DNA from: Imbricaverruca yamaguchii
Taxonomy: Eukaryota; Arthropoda; Thecostraca; Neoverrucidae
Direction: 5' to 3'
Assembly: GCA_034440575.1 (NCBI GenBank)
Contig: JAOTOL010001565.1
Coordinates: forward strand, 1,027,501-1,091,500
Length of the DNA: 64,000 bases
Under the pieces are notes generated by a model. That model worked only from the letters and a program-made list of their open reading frames with translations, had not been told where the DNA came from and did not search any database. A program made the translations under genes and the position numbers. Of the stretch, positions 1 to 12,904 are shown one piece after another (positions within the stretch are counted from its first letter, which is position 1; each line of letters opens with the position of its first letter).

Positions 1-567
1 CAGTGCAGTTGTTTGGGAAGACCGAGGCGCCTTCCTACACACCATGTGATGTGGTTTAAGTCACACATTTTTACATTTATGCTACTTTTTGGTTGGATGA
101 AATCCTTTATAATCCAGGCATAGCCACAAAGGTGTTCAATTTCTGTCTTATTAAGAAGTGCTTATTTTTAAATGACCATTTATGTTTGTATGACAACTAA
201 AAAACTTTTGACTTCGTTTCAACTTTGTGTGAACTTTTGCAAAACGTAAAGCTCTTGTGTATTGCACATGCCTGACATTCCTCAATACCACCTTAACATA
301 TATAACTCAGATAGTCGGAAGCAAAAATGATGAGAACAATAGTGTTCGCGTTTATCTATCTTAAATGTGGTGGCATTCCTCCTCATTTCGCGCAGCGAAA
401 CTTTAGTTTGAAGTCTGCATTTCTTACCAAATAATTGTTCTTTTTGTTTGGCGTTGTATCATGGCTATCAAATGCCCCTAAAATCGATGCCGAACCATAG
501 GCAAACATAATAACTGCTGCCAATAACACATTGGACGCCATGGGGAACTTCAATATTCCAAGGATGA

Positions 568-613
<46 letters not shown>

Positions 614-1980
614 TGTTTTATGTTTTATCGCTGTGTTCAAGGCAGCTGCGACTCGCTGGCCCAGTCCTCCACCTCATTGATGCTCACGCTTTCCATTAAC
701 CAGTAATCGCTTCCCATTTGTCATTAAGTGCGCAATTTGCAATTGACCTGGGCTCGCCCCGAATGAACATTTTTGAAATGTTGCTTGTTTTGCAATGTTC
801 GGTATTTTGAGCGTTTTTCGCTAGGTTTCTTGATTAAAAAATAACCTCATGCTCGCCAACGATAATATAATAATAAGATCGATCTGAAGACTTGAACGAT
901 AACGGCGATTAATTTCTGCACCCATTGTGATGTATCAATTAATTTCACGATCAATTTTTCACGTGGTTTAATTTTATGTTGGATCCGTTAACATTTCCCT
1001 GCGCCGCGCTTTCCGAATCCTGTGTACTCACCTGCTTATATGTCAGAGCGTGCTGTGAGTTTCAGGTCAGTTTTCACAACTCACGCGCTTCTACCGCGCC
1101 GATCACAGCTTCTGCGATGCGGCACAGCATCAGCCGGCCGGCGAGGAGCGAAAAAGATCAGCCGGCCGGCGCTGTGCCATGACGCGCTGCTCGGTACCCT
1201 GGCAACGGCCAGGTGGAGGAAGCGCCAAGTTATTGAACCTGACACGACGTTGGATGCGTGCAAAGTAATTATGTCTGGAGATAGCTACCGACCCATACAT
1301 ATTGGAGAATGAACAGAGCTGACCACTTGCCAAGCAAAACATTTGGTTGATCAGGTGTTTCCAACAGACATGCGACAGCATCCTGGCCCATGAGGTTCAC
1401 TAGATGATCAGGCGGAACATTCAGCAGCATAGGTGCACATTTTGGACTGATGTAGCAGATACCATGCCAATAACTTTGATCTTAGCTGTTGGACAGTTAA
1501 TTATGTCTAGATCCAGAATCCTTGTATTATAACAGTTGGTGCGCATTCCATGCGCACCAACCCCGATATTGGTGGGTACGTGGGATGCAGCCCACACCAA
1601 GCTAATGATGCCATGGTATGTACCATGTTATTTCACGATGTGAGTGTTTGGAACTTGGCACAGGCCGAACAGATATCTGACGAGAGAGTCAGTGCATCTA
1701 TTCCGGCCGACATAGGGTCGTTTTTAAATCGAAATGATCACCCGGAACACTTGGGCTGGGTGGAGCGCCAAATGCACCAATAAATTCCGAGTCTTGATGT
1801 TGTTCTCTGCCACTTCGGACCGATGCACGGTCTGGCTGGCAGCCAGTGCGGCAGATCGCCGCCGCCGAGACACATGTTGCGTCGCCACGTGTCTGCTCGG
1901 CTGCAAGCTGAGCGTCGCCAGTTGATTATAGAGGAAATCAGAGACCGGCAGTTTCTGCCAAACCGCGCCACACACCATCT
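1..1980. other. Intergenic DNA, no gene seen
   Basis: AT-rich at the left and more GC-rich after about 1080. I see no exon with recognisable protein similarity in any frame. A TA microsatellite lies at 570-609. The last 200 bases before the 20-bp array are of ordinary composition, and the long reading frames that run into the array are not supported as genes. Confidence 0.6.
570..609. repeat. (TA)n microsatellite
   Basis: About 20 uninterrupted TA dinucleotides. This is a simple repeat with no coding or regulatory meaning that I can support. Confidence 0.95.
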
Positions 1981-4900
1981 GACAGCAGGAATACACCGCC
2001 GACAGCAGGAATACACCGCCGACAGCAGGAATACACCGCCGACAGCAGGAATACACCGCCGACAGCAGGAATACACCGCCGACAGCAGGAATACACCGCC
2101 GACAGCAGGAATACACCGCCAACAGCAGGAATACACCGCCGAAAGCAGGAATACACCGCCGACAGCAGGAATACACCGCCGACAGCAGGAATACACCGCC
2201 GACAGCAGGAATACACCGCCGACAGCAGGAACACACCGCCGACAGCAGGAATACACCGCCGACAGCAGGAATACACCGCCAACAGCAGGAATACACCGCC
2301 GACAGCAGGAATACACCGCCGACAGCAGGAATACACCGCCGACAGCAGGAATACACCGCCGACAGTAGGAGCACACCGCCGACAGCAGGAATACACCGCC
2401 GACAGCAGGAATACACCGCCAACAACAGGAATACACCGCCGAAAGCAGGAATACACCGCTGACAGCAGGAATACACCGCCGACAGCAGGAGCACACCGCC
2501 GACAGCAGAAATACACTGCCGACAGCAGGAGCACACCGCCGACAGCAGGAATACACCACTGACAGCAGGAATACATCGCCGACAGCAGGAGCACACCGCC
2601 GACAGCAGGAATACACCGCCGACAGCAGGAATACACCGCCGACAGCAGGAATACACCGCCAACATCAGGAATACACCACCGAAAGCAGGAATACACCGCC
2701 GAAAGCAGGAATACACCGCCGACAGCAGGAATACACCGCCGACAGCAGGAGCACACCGCCGACAGCAGGAATACACCGCCGACAGCAGGAATACACCGCC
2801 AACAGCAGGAATACACCGCCGAAAGCAGGAATACACCGCTGACAGCAGGAATACACCGCCGACAGCAGGAGCACACCGCCGACAGCAGGAATACACCGCC
2901 AACAGCAGGAATACACCGCCGAAAGCAGGAATACACCGCTGACAGCAGGAATACACCGCCGAAAGCAGGAATACACCGCTGACAGCAGGAATACACCGCC
3001 GACAGCAGGAGCACACCGCCGACAGCAGGAATACACCGCCGACAGCAGGAGCACACCGCCGACAGCAGGAATACACCGCTGACAGCAGGAATACATCGCC
3101 GACAGCAGGAGCACACCGCCGACAGCAGGAATACACCGCCGACAGCAGGAATACACCGATGACAGCAGGAATACATCGCCGACAGCAGGAATACACCGCC
3201 GACAGCAGGAATACACCGCCGACAGCAGGAATACACCGCCGACAGCAGGAATACGCCGCCGACAGCATGAATACACCGCCGACAGCAGGAATACACCGCT
3301 GACAGCAGGAATACACCGCCGACAGCAGGAATACACCGCCGACAGCAGGAATACATCGCCGACAGCAGGAATACACCGCCGACAGCAGGAATACACCGCC
3401 GACAGCAAAAATACACCGCCGACAGCAAAAATACACCGCGGACAGCAGGAATACACCGCTGACAGCAGGAATACACCGCCGACAGCAGGAATAAACCGCC
3501 GATAGCAGGAATACACCGCTGACAGCAGGAATACACCGCCGACAGCAAAAATACACCGCCGACAGCAAAAATACACCGCCGACAGCAAAAATACACCGCC
3601 GACAGCAGGAATACACCGCTGACAGCAGGAATACACCGCCGACAGCAGGAATAAACCGCCGATAGCAGGAATACACCGCCGACAGCAGGAATACACCGCC
3701 GATAGCAGGAATACACCATCTGACAGCAGGAGCATACCGCCGACAGCATGAATACACCGCCGACAGCAGGACTACACCGCTGACAGCAGGAATACACCGC
3801 CGACAGCAGGAATACACCACCGACAGCAGGAATACACCGCCGACAGCAAAAATACACCGCCGACAGCAAAAATACACCGCCGACAGCAAAAATACACCGC
3901 CGACAGCAGGAATACACCGCTGACAGCAGGAATACACCGCCGACAGCAGGAATAAACCGCCGATAGCAGGAATACATCGCCGACAGCAGGAGCACACCGC
4001 CGACAGCAGGAATACACCGCCGACAGCAGGAATACACCGCCGACAGCAGGAATACACCGCCGACAGCAGGAATACACCGCCTGACAGCAGGAATACACCG
4101 CCGACAGCAGGAATACACCGCCGACAGCAGGAATACACCGCCGACAGCACGAATACACCGCCGACAGCAGGAATACACCGCTGACAGCAGGAATACACCG
4201 CCGACAGCAAAAATACACCGCCGACAGCAAAAATACACCGCCGACAGCAAAAATACACCGCCGACAGCAGGAATACACCGCTGACAGCAGGAATACACCG
4301 CCGACAGCAGGAATAAACCGCCGATAGCAGGAATACACCGCCGACAGCAGGAATACACCGCCGATAGCAGGAATACACCATCTGACAGCAGGAGCATACC
4401 GCCGACAGCATGAATACACCGCCGACAGCAGGACTACACCGCTGACAGCAGGAATACACCGCCGACAGCAGGAATACACCACCGACAGCAGGAATACACC
4501 GCCGACAGCAAAAATACACCGCCGACAGCAAAAATACACCGCCGACAGCAAAAATACACCGCCGACAGCAGGAATACACCGCTGACAGCAGGAATACACC
4601 GCCGACAGCAGGAATAAACCGCCGATAGCAGGAATACATCGCCGACAGCAGGAGCACACCGCCGACAGCAGGAATACACCGCCGACAGCAGGAATACACC
4701 GCCGACAGCAGGTATACACCGCCGACAGCAGGAATACACCGCTGACAGCAGGAATACACCGCCGACAGCAGGAATAAACCGCCGATAGCAGGAATACACC
4801 GCCGACAGCAGGAATACACCGCCGACAGCAGGAATACACCGCCGACAGCAAAAATACACCGCCGACAGCAAAAATACACCGCCGACAGCAGGAATACACC

Positions 4901-5650
4901 GCCGATAGCAGGAATACACCATCTGACAGCAGGAGCACACCGCCGACAGCATGAATACACCGCCGACAGCAGGAATAAACCGCCGATAGCAGGAATACAC
5001 CGCCGACAGCAGGAATAAACCGCCGATAGCAGGAATACATCGCCGACAGCAGGAGCACACCGCCGACAGCAGGAATACACCGCCGACAGCAGGAATACAC
5101 CGCCTACAGCAGGAATACACCGCCGACAGCATGAATACACCGCCGACAGGAGGAATACACCGCTGACAGCAGGAATACACCGCCGACAGCAGGAATAAAC
5201 CGCCGATAGCAGGAATACACCGCCGACAGCAGGAATACACCGCCGAAGCAGCCAAAGAATACACCGCCGACAGCAAAAATACACCGCCGACAGCAGGAAT
5301 ACACCGCCGACAGCAGGAATACACCGCCGACAGCAGGAATACACCGCCGACAGCAGGAATACACCGCCGACAGCAGGAATACACCGCCGACAGCAGGAAT
5401 ACACCGCCGACAGCAGGAATACACCGCCGACAGCAGGAGCACACCGCCGACAGCAGGAATACACCGCCGACAGCAGGAATACACCATCTGACAGCAGGAG
5501 CACACCGTCGACAGCAGGAATACGCCGCCGACAGCAGGAATACACCGCTGACAGCAGGAATACACCGCCGACAGCAGGAATACACCGCCGACAGCAGGAG
5601 CACACCGCCGACAGCAGGAATACACCGCCAACAGCAGGAATACACCGTGG
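1981..5650. repeat. 20-bp minisatellite array, about 180 units
   Basis: The unit is gacagcaggaatacaccgcc, repeated head to tail over about 3.7 kb. Recurrent unit variants are visible: ...ggagcac..., ...gcaaaaatac... (in short runs, only between about 3400 and 5280), ...ggaataaac... followed by gatagc, and a 1-bp longer form with accatctgacagc. A block starting at 3716 reappears nearly identically at 4378, so the array has higher-order duplication with an offset of about 662 bp. Twenty is not a multiple of three, so one frame passes through all three phases every 60 bp. Because the unit contains few stops, very long artificial ORFs arise on both strands, with a 20-residue period (Cys-rich on the - strand). 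I see no flanking signal peptide, splice logic or family similarity, so I do not call a gene. Confidence 0.97.
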
Positions 5651-5916
5651 ACACTTCCAGTGTTTAGGCTTATTGAAAATTATTAGGATTCAGATTAGGC
5701 TTTGCGTCAGAGAAAATCACTCCATATTTGTATGTGCAGTTTTATCACATGTGCCTTCTGATTACTTTAGCTGATGACTGTCTTAAGATAAATCCATGCG
5801 CTTATGACATCAAAAAGTGGTTTGAGTGATCAGATCCCAAAACACGGCTTTGTTTAAGTTGACGGTTGCGCACAGTTCGATATTGCGGAACATGCCGACT
5901 TTTCAATGACAATCAT
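5651..5916. other. Spacer between array and TTAA element
   Basis: Ordinary AT-rich sequence with no ORF or repeat that I recognise. Confidence 0.5.
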
Positions 5917-7256
5917 TTAACATGCGCCCTGGAGGGCGGCGAAATCCGCCCACCCCTGCGGTTTTTCGTAGGTAACTCCGGATTTTACCGGCCGATATAC
6001 GTCATTGTTTGTGTACCTGCTTATAAATGACCGGCGTGTTGCTTAAAATGAGAAAAATGAAAATCGACGGAAATTTTTTTCGTGTTAGGGGTCGCTAAAG
6101 TCAAAACATTTTCTCAGCGCCAGACCACAAATATCGGCGCTGATGCGCTTCCCGTATATTGGCAAAAAGGAAGTGTTCTTGGCAAAACTAGCGACTTGTT
6201 TGATGTACATTGTCATGCTACATTGTTTCAAAGTCATGTCAGGTCACCGAGGTCAAGTCAGGTCAAGTTTATGACGGGTTAGCACACGCCCTGGAGGGGG
6301 AATGTCGAAATCCGCCCACCCCTCCGATTTTTCGTACATAACTCCATCTTGTCCCAGTCGATATACGCATTTTTTTGCGTACCTACTTGTAAATGACCGA
6401 CGCATTGCTTAAAGTAAGGAAAATGAAAATCGGCCGAAAACTTTTGAAGTTAAGGGCCGTTAAAGTAAAAACAATTCGCAGCGCCAGACCACAAACATCA
6501 GCGCTGATTCGCTTCCCGTATATTGGCAAAAGGGAACTGTTCTTGACAACACTAGCGACTTGTTTGATGCATTTTGTTATGCTATATAATTTTAAATTCA
6601 TGTTAGGTCGCTGAGGTCAAGTCAGGTCATGTTCATGACAGGCTAATAGAACCAAACTTGGTCAACTGGAATGTTGTCAAAAATGCAAATGACTGTCATG
6701 CGATTGATGTCACTTTAAATGTTACTCCCTACACATCCCGAAATCTATTGTTTGTCATGGTGTGCCTGAGCGTTTCCATAATTTATTCATGTATTTCACT
6801 CCTTACTTTGCGAAGCCGACTGTGCCGAACCGCCCAAGGGAGCAGTTGGGTGGGCAGCCCGGTTCCGGTAACCGGAGCAGGTATTGACCTGCTAAAGTGC
6901 TCCTATATAGGTGGCCTGAGGTCAAATGGCGGATCTGGCATCTGTATTGCATCATTAGTAATGTCCAAAACATCATTAATGTCAATTTTTGAGCATTTAA
7001 ACACCATCACAGCGATCCATAACAATGACAAGTCAATCCACGCAAAACCATACAAATTTGCTATTTTGACCTCATTTGACTTTGAAAATATTGACCTAAG
7101 GTCATACAATTTGCACACAATAGAGTTCACTATCGTACCCATCCACCCTGCCAATTTCGTTGCTCTAGCCTCAGTAAGAGCCGAGATCGTAGGGTGGCGG
7201 AATCCGCCCCCCTCCATTGCGCGTAATTTTCCGAGGCCCTCCAGGGTGCCTGTTAA
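5917..7256. mobile_element. Non-autonomous DNA transposon bounded by TTAA
   Basis: The left end reads TTAACATGCGCCCTGGAGGG. The reverse complement of the right end reads TTAACAGGCACCCTGGAGGG. These are near-identical terminal inverted repeats flanked by TTAA, as in piggyBac-like and Kolobok-like elements. No transposase ORF is visible inside. The left 360 bp is tandemly duplicated (about 5921-6282 and 6283-6640), each copy carrying the same end-like motif, a block near 6115/6478 and a cluster of AGGTCA hexamers. The element could be a MITE-like deletion derivative. The superfamily assignment is an inference from the TTAA target only. Confidence 0.65.
5921..6640 (+). repeat. Tandem duplication of about 362 bp at the transposon's left end
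   Basis: The two halves match along their length: cgccctggagg at 5925 and 6287, the cagcgccagaccacaaa block, gcttcccgtatattggcaaa, and the terminal aggtcaagtcaggtca block. The offset is 362-364 bp. The copies have diverged by scattered substitutions. Confidence 0.85.
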
Positions 7257-7980
7257 ACGCTGCGCACTCTGTTTTTGTAAGCCAACACGCCCCGAAATTA
7301 TATGAGCATCGGCCGAAGAATTCCTTCTATTCGTTTCACTATTTTCCACAAATGCTTTCAAAACCACGTATCCATCCCTGGCAACGCATACCGCTTTTGC
7401 CAAAGCACTCGACAGCGCACTCGACAGCTATATTCATCTTCAAAATCGTCATCATCCTTCTAATATTTTTAGCACGGGCTACTGCTTTCATTAAAAGCAG
7501 ACCAGCTGACAGAAGGAAAACACCGCTTCAGTTTGTTCCAGCGCAAATTTTATCAGCCGAAACGGTGCTGGTAAAATGCAATGCCACCATCAGGCTATGC
7601 ACATCGCGTGCCATATCTGGATTATAAGTCAGAAGGAGTATTCAGCCCGGTTTTAGGACAATGTTAGAAAAGCGAAGTCAAGTCTGGCCTGATTAGGCGA
7701 GAACGCTGACAGCTTTGTCAAAATAGCATACATCTTCTAATTGTTCAACATAAAGAACACGTCACGACTTCACCGGGCACCCGCTATTCTCTCGCGATTC
7801 CAACGGTCAGCAGCTCATGGTACATACAGCCTGCCCGGACCAGTTCTAAACACGCCACTGCATCTCACCGTCCCAAACGGAGCAACATCACGTCCCAATC
7901 TGGCTGAGTCATAACATCGACATCGGCGGTGGCGGATCAGGTCGGCGCGTCGGCACAGATGCCGCGGTGGCGGCGCCGTC
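7257..7980. other. Intergenic, nothing recognised
   Basis: Mixed-composition spacer of about 700 bp between the TTAA element and the 11-bp array. No gene-like or repeat structure found. Confidence 0.4.
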
Positions 7981-7982
7981 CA

Positions 7983-8320
7983 CCAACCGTCGGCATACTG
8001 TCGGCATACCGTCGGCATACAGTCGGTATACCGTCAGCATACCGTCGGCATACCATCGGCATACCGTCGGCATACCAGCAGTTCACCGTCGAAATATCGT
8101 CAGCATGCCGTCGATATAACGTCGACATACAGTCCGTCGCCTGCGTCATGTTGTCGGCACACCGTCGGCCCACCGTTGGCATACAACCGACATTCCGTAT
8201 ACACAGATCATCGACATACTGTCCGCCCATCGTCGGCGTGCTGTCGACTCGCCGGCGCCATAACTGCTACGTTGGCATATCCTCTGCTCACCGTCGGAAT
8301 ACCATCGGAATATATCCGCA
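7983..8320. repeat. 11-bp minisatellite, degenerate to the right
   Basis: Repeats of cataccgtcgg and close variants are regular from about 7985 to 8090, then interspersed with drifted copies to about 8320. Open frames across it reflect the repeat and have no family similarity. Confidence 0.85.
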
Positions 8321-8499
8321 AACAGTCGAAGCGCTTCACCTACAACACAAATTTAATGAACAGCATTTCCACCGCAGCATTCCCTTCACAGCACTTCCAA
8401 CTCTGGAAGTAGGTATGCCGAAAAGCTGACTGGTGTCAGGATTCTTTGGTATAGGATTTCCATCTCCATAGATTGGAAAGAGGTTGGTGTTTCTTCATC

Positions 8500-8562
8500 A
8501 TAGTTAGTTATTTGGGCTTAGGGGCGCTTCGACTGCTTCGGTCATACAGCGCCCATAACAAT
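8500..8562 (-). mobile_element. LINE 3'-end hairpin (copy A)
   Basis: Inverted arms GGGCGC (8522-8527) and GCGCCC (8549-8554) enclose a loop with GACTGCTTCGGTCAT. Read on the - strand it is followed by CCTAAGCCCAAATAACTAAC, a tail like that of other LINE 3' ends. It lies downstream of the truncated LINE at 9204-10855 in the same orientation and is probably part of its 3' untranslated region, separated from the ORF by the degenerate array at 8625-9190. Confidence 0.6.
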
Positions 8563-8624
8563 GTTGCATTCACAGCTTAGGATGATTGGTGCCAATAGTA
8601 GTACACGAACATTCAGAATACGGC

Positions 8625-9190
8625 CAGATATCAGTGAAACGGTGAAAGAGAAAGAGCAGGCGCAAGCAAACATCAGCGAAACAGTGAAATGGGAGAAGCA
8701 TCAGTGAAACAGTGAAACGGGAGTAACATCAATGAAACACTGAAAGGGAAGTAACATCAGTGAAACAGAAAGAGCAGGCGCAGGCAAACATCAGTCCAAC
8801 AGTGTAACAGGATTCATGCAAAAAGCAGTATTCGAGACTTCATAAGACAGGCAAATCACTAGTGTCACATGTCCGCGAGATCTGCAGATCGCTCCAAACT
8901 TGATATCCGAGGGAAAGAGACACAGCTGTCCTGAAGGCATAATGTGCGATTCAGCCAGCAACATAGTCAGCGAAACAGCAAGGTGTAAACATCAGCGAAA
9001 CGGCGAAATGGAGCAACATCGGCGAAATGGAGGCAACATCAGCGAAACAGAGGCACGGCAAGAGAAAACGCAAGCAAACATCAGCGAAACCGCAAAATGG
9101 GAGCAGCATCAGTGAAACAGTAAGGGCAAACACAAGCAAACGTCATCCGTAAAACAGTGAAAAGGAAGTAACATCCGTGAAACAGTAACA
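8625..9190. repeat. Degenerate tandem repeat (catcagtgaaacagtgaaa)
   Basis: Irregular copies of a roughly 25-35 bp unit based on aacatcagcgaaacagtgaaa plus a purine-rich spacer. It lies in the presumed 3' region of the adjacent LINE, so it may have arisen from it. The open frames here are repeat artefacts. Confidence 0.75.
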
Positions 9191-9203
9191 GTCGGCACGC
9201 CTA

Positions 9204-10714
9204 TTATTGAAAGGGATAGATAACATGAAACTGAATAGCAGCTACGTAACGGTATATTTTCCCTGTGGCAACCATCTCCAAGCTGTCTCCTAAAACATCG
9301 GTGTACGACATTGCATGACAGTTTCGACCAAAGTAACGCATTCGTTCCTCCTGGAAGTTGCGGCATGAGAACAGTATGTGGCGGACTGTCATGTGTGAAT
9401 CACATCGAACACAGCGTGGTTTTTCCTCCTTGATCAGTAGGTATCTATGTGTAGCGTAAGTATGCCCTATTCGCAATTGTGTCAAAATTACCTCTTCCCT
9501 TCTACACTTATTTAGTGACGACGGCCATGGCCCTAGAACTTGTTTTATACATCGGAGCTTGTTTGAAACCTGGTAGTTCCAATTTGCTTGCCACTTTTCT
9601 TGGAGAAAAGCAGATACTTCTGGGTAGAAATCCCTAGCGGGGAGAGGCAAGGCTCGAGTCCAACGAGCCCCGCGGCGCGCTTTGCAGCCGCGTCGGCCAG
9701 CTCGTTACCAGTGATACCGGTATGGCTAGGCACCCAGCAGAGGGCGATCCTCTTTCTGCTCAATCCTGTCACGCGAGTTAATATCTCCTGAATAAGTTGG
9801 TTCGATGGGTAAAAGGATTGTAGGGCTATAAGGCTACTCAACGAGTCTGTTACGATGACATTGGGATTCTCATCTCCAACCTCAATAAAACACAAGGCTT
9901 TAATAATCGCCACCAATTCCGCAGTATACACAGATGCGTGGGGTGGCAAGGTAAAGGACCTAGTCACCGTTCCACATACGAATGCGCAGCCAGTTCCAGC
10001 CGTTGCTTTGGATCCATCGGTATAGGTTCTAGAGTAATGTCGATAGGATTCCAGTAATTGTAGTGCTTCTGCTTTGAAAAGCTCTGGAAGTGTGCTTCCT
10101 TTCTTGGTCGTCGCGAGGGAAATATCTATCGTTGGCGAAGTTAATTCCCATGGTGGGATGCCAGGGTGCTTGATTTTTGCAACACCTCGTAGTGGTATCC
10201 GTGCCTCTTCAAGTAGAGAGCGGATTCTGACGCAGAAGGGTCTTAGTTTTTCTCCTCTGTGTACGCTGAAAACTGACAAGATGTGATGTGAGAAAACTGA
10301 CTTGTATGTGGGATGCGCTGGAAATTGTTTCAGCCTAATTGCGTACCGGAGTCCCAGCTTTTCACGCCTGTTTGCTAACGACGGCTCGTGGGCCTCTGCC
10401 AAAAGGCTTCCAGCTGGCGATGTCCGAAAGGCCCCTGTGGAAATTCGCAATGCTGTATGATGTATAGTGTCGAGTTTCCGCTTCACTGAAATACTCGCGC
10501 TGTCGTAAATAAACGATGCATAATCTATCTTTGAGCGAATAAGGGAACGATACAACAACATAAGTGTTGCTCTGCCAGCTCCATAAGTCGTTCGGGAAAC
10601 ACATTTCATGATATTCATGGCTCTGAAGCACTTATCGCGCAGAGTGTCAAGATGCTCCCAGAAACTTAGCCGGCTATCCATGATGACACCCAGGAAGCGA
10701 GCCGCTGGTCGCAC
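9204..10714 (-). pseudogene. LINE ORF2 remnant (RT thumb, RNase H, CCHC knuckle)
   Basis: The frame is open from 10714 to about 9640. It then shifts, and the remainder (EVSAFLQEKWQANW through the CCHC knuckle to the stop at 9204) continues in another frame. RNase H catalytic acidic residues (D of YTDGSK, E of YTAEL, D of TDSLSS) are intact. The frameshift lies just after the RNase H helix and separates it from the knuckle. The most similar sequence in this window is the second LINE at 36573-37320. Confidence 0.9.
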
Positions 10715-10855
10715 AGGTATTTAATGGCCGTACAACCTGATTGCCATTTCTGGGCAATAACGTGCTTCTTCATCGTCATCCTTTCATTCACTGAGGTCCG
10801 ATGATACAGTTGGCTATATTTGACCAATTCTACATCAGCCAGATGTGGCATTTGG
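9204..10855 (-). mobile_element. 5'-truncated I-clade LINE, ORF2 C-terminal half
   Basis: The - strand encodes the distal part of an I-clade LINE ORF2. In order: the reverse-transcriptase motif ARFLGVIMDSRLSF, a thumb region (GRATLMLLYRSLIRSKIDYA), an RNase H domain with YTDGSK, TAEL, TDSLSS and WVPSHTGITGNELADAAA, then a C-terminal CCHC-type knuckle (CVRCDSHMTVRHILFSC). The element stops abruptly near 10855, so the endonuclease, most of the RT and ORF1 are missing. Such 5' truncation is typical of LINE insertion by target-primed reverse transcription. It is a dead copy. Confidence 0.9.
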
Positions 10856-12700
10856 TGGACAGTAGTGAAAAAAATTATCTACTTAATGTATGTAATCGGA
10901 GCCCAACTAGCATTCTGTTTTTTTTTTGTAATTGCAACTACACCTTTTTGCGTGCAAATTTGAACAAACTGCACTGATGTCAGTATTAAGCGCATCCAAT
11001 TTCTGCGTTTCAGCACGTTGCGTCCGAATATAACACAAGACGGAGAAATTCGGTTATGCAGAGTGCACTTAAAAAATAGTGCAATCAATTTCGGCATAGT
11101 GCATCATAATTCAGTGACATGGTCATGGTATTCGGGATGCAGGTTTGTTTCGGCACGGAAACAACCGATTTCAGTTGTATGCAACCAAATGCGACGCAAA
11201 AATTACGATTGAAAGGTGAAAAGTTTGGTCAACATAAATTCATCTGCGTGTTACCTCCAATGATAGTTGACATTTACGATAACGGGTTACTTCTACATAT
11301 TCAGATGTGTCAACCCGTTATTCAGGTGCTGCGATACTGAATCGAATACTACTGACTAGAGGGTGGTTTTTAACCCCTTCACCCGCCCTCGTTTTATATC
11401 TGGAAGTGATGTCTAAGGAAGCACTCCACGGTTCGCTATTACATTATATACATGCAACGCTAAAAATTTGGTATTTTATTGGACAATATGCTTTTCCCTG
11501 TTGTGCAAAAAATAGCATTGTTGGCTATGTTAAAACCATATGCACTTTACACTTGTGCATATGTAGAAATATCCAGATATACACATATTATATTAATACA
11601 GTTTTTAAAAAAATCATTGATTTCGCACGAACATGTTACAACGAAGGGTACAAACAACCAAGTGTTCACAATGATGGGCGCATGCCGTGCACTTACACGC
11701 CACAGCCCAGGGTGTACATCAGTCGCCTAGTCCGTGGGCGACAGTCACTTAGTCGGTAATGTGCACACGGGCTGCGCAGGCCGGCAGGAAGCACCCGGAA
11801 AGATGAGCATTGATGACTGCCCATCCTTCCCCTTCGGTTGAGTTCCTGTACCGTCCCCTCGTACGTCCTTCACCACATGGTATGACGACGTCCAGACGAG
11901 CTGTGACCTCCTGACCTCGTGGTTGCGGCATGCTCGGCTTGAAATAAATATTACTGGCTTCTGATTGGTTGAGTGCGTTATCATGCTGAGACGCGCAGCT
12001 TAGCAACTATCCGCTTGTCAATGTCGCATTGGGCATTGGATATACAATTATACACAAAACGTCAAGGAATTTCCCTTTTATTGGACAATAGGTACATATT
12101 TAACCGTAGACGATAAAAAACAAGTATCATAGCGGAGTATTTTCCGCGTCGAACTGGCTTCCACTTTGCCGAAATTAATCCCACTATCACCTGAATTATC
12201 AGCGCATGCCGGAATAATCACTATAACTCTGAATTCCTATGTGGTTCTGCCGAAATCGGTTGCACTAGTACCAAGATGAATGCTGCTGGGCCGCAGGTGT
12301 AGCTGTGATTTGTAAATTGGATGCGCTATGCTGAACTGTCGAAAATGGATAGGCTTATCGCTGAAATTGACGCACAGGCGGCGAAATTTGACGCAAAAGG
12401 TGTAGCATCAGGATAATAAGCTGCCATTTCGGTTATATATAAATTGTGTGGATAGTCTTGGGCTTTTGCTTCGCCTCGGTTCTCTTCTACATTCTGCCGA
12501 GTCTTCATGTTCATCTCATTCCTTGCCCTGGATAATCTGTCGATTCTATTGGCATTTAACATTGCATCTTTCGGAAGCAATCCAAATCCCTCTATTACCA
12601 CCATAGCGTTTTGTAATATTTGCAGGTTTCTCTGCTGACTTTCGATCCCATGATGGCACAGACCATCTACTGGCCTCAGATCCTCCTGTAGATCTGAGGT
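10856..12700. other. AT-rich intergenic region
   Basis: No exon recognised. The string ttttattggacaata occurs at about 11474 and again at about 12077, and phrases such as gccgaaat..., gctgaat... recur loosely, so part of this may be an old unclassified repeat. I cannot place its ends. Confidence 0.4.
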
Positions 12701-12904
12701 CCCTATGGTGAACCAAGGCCCTTTGCAATCCAGTGGTGCACGCAGTCTACAAGCCATACCCGTGGCAAATACATACTTTGTTTGGCTTGGGGCGTGTCAC
12801 TGGCTCAGCCGCCACGGCCGTGTCCGATACAGCACGAGAAGCCCGCCGGAAACACCTGGCACTGACGCCGTAGCGTCCACAATAAGGTCAGTCGCGGTGC
12901 AGCG

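Noticed and set aside
1724..5605. A 1293-codon Cys-rich ORF on the - strand
   Set aside because: It is the translation of the 20-bp minisatellite; all frames on that strand are equally open, and it has no start context or flanking gene structure.
7929..8429. A 166-codon ORF over the 11-bp array
   Set aside because: The repeated peptide is simply the array in translation, and the opposite strand is open as well.
11345..11400. A piggyBac-like end (ttaaccccttcacccgcc)
   Set aside because: The matching inverted end was not found nearby.
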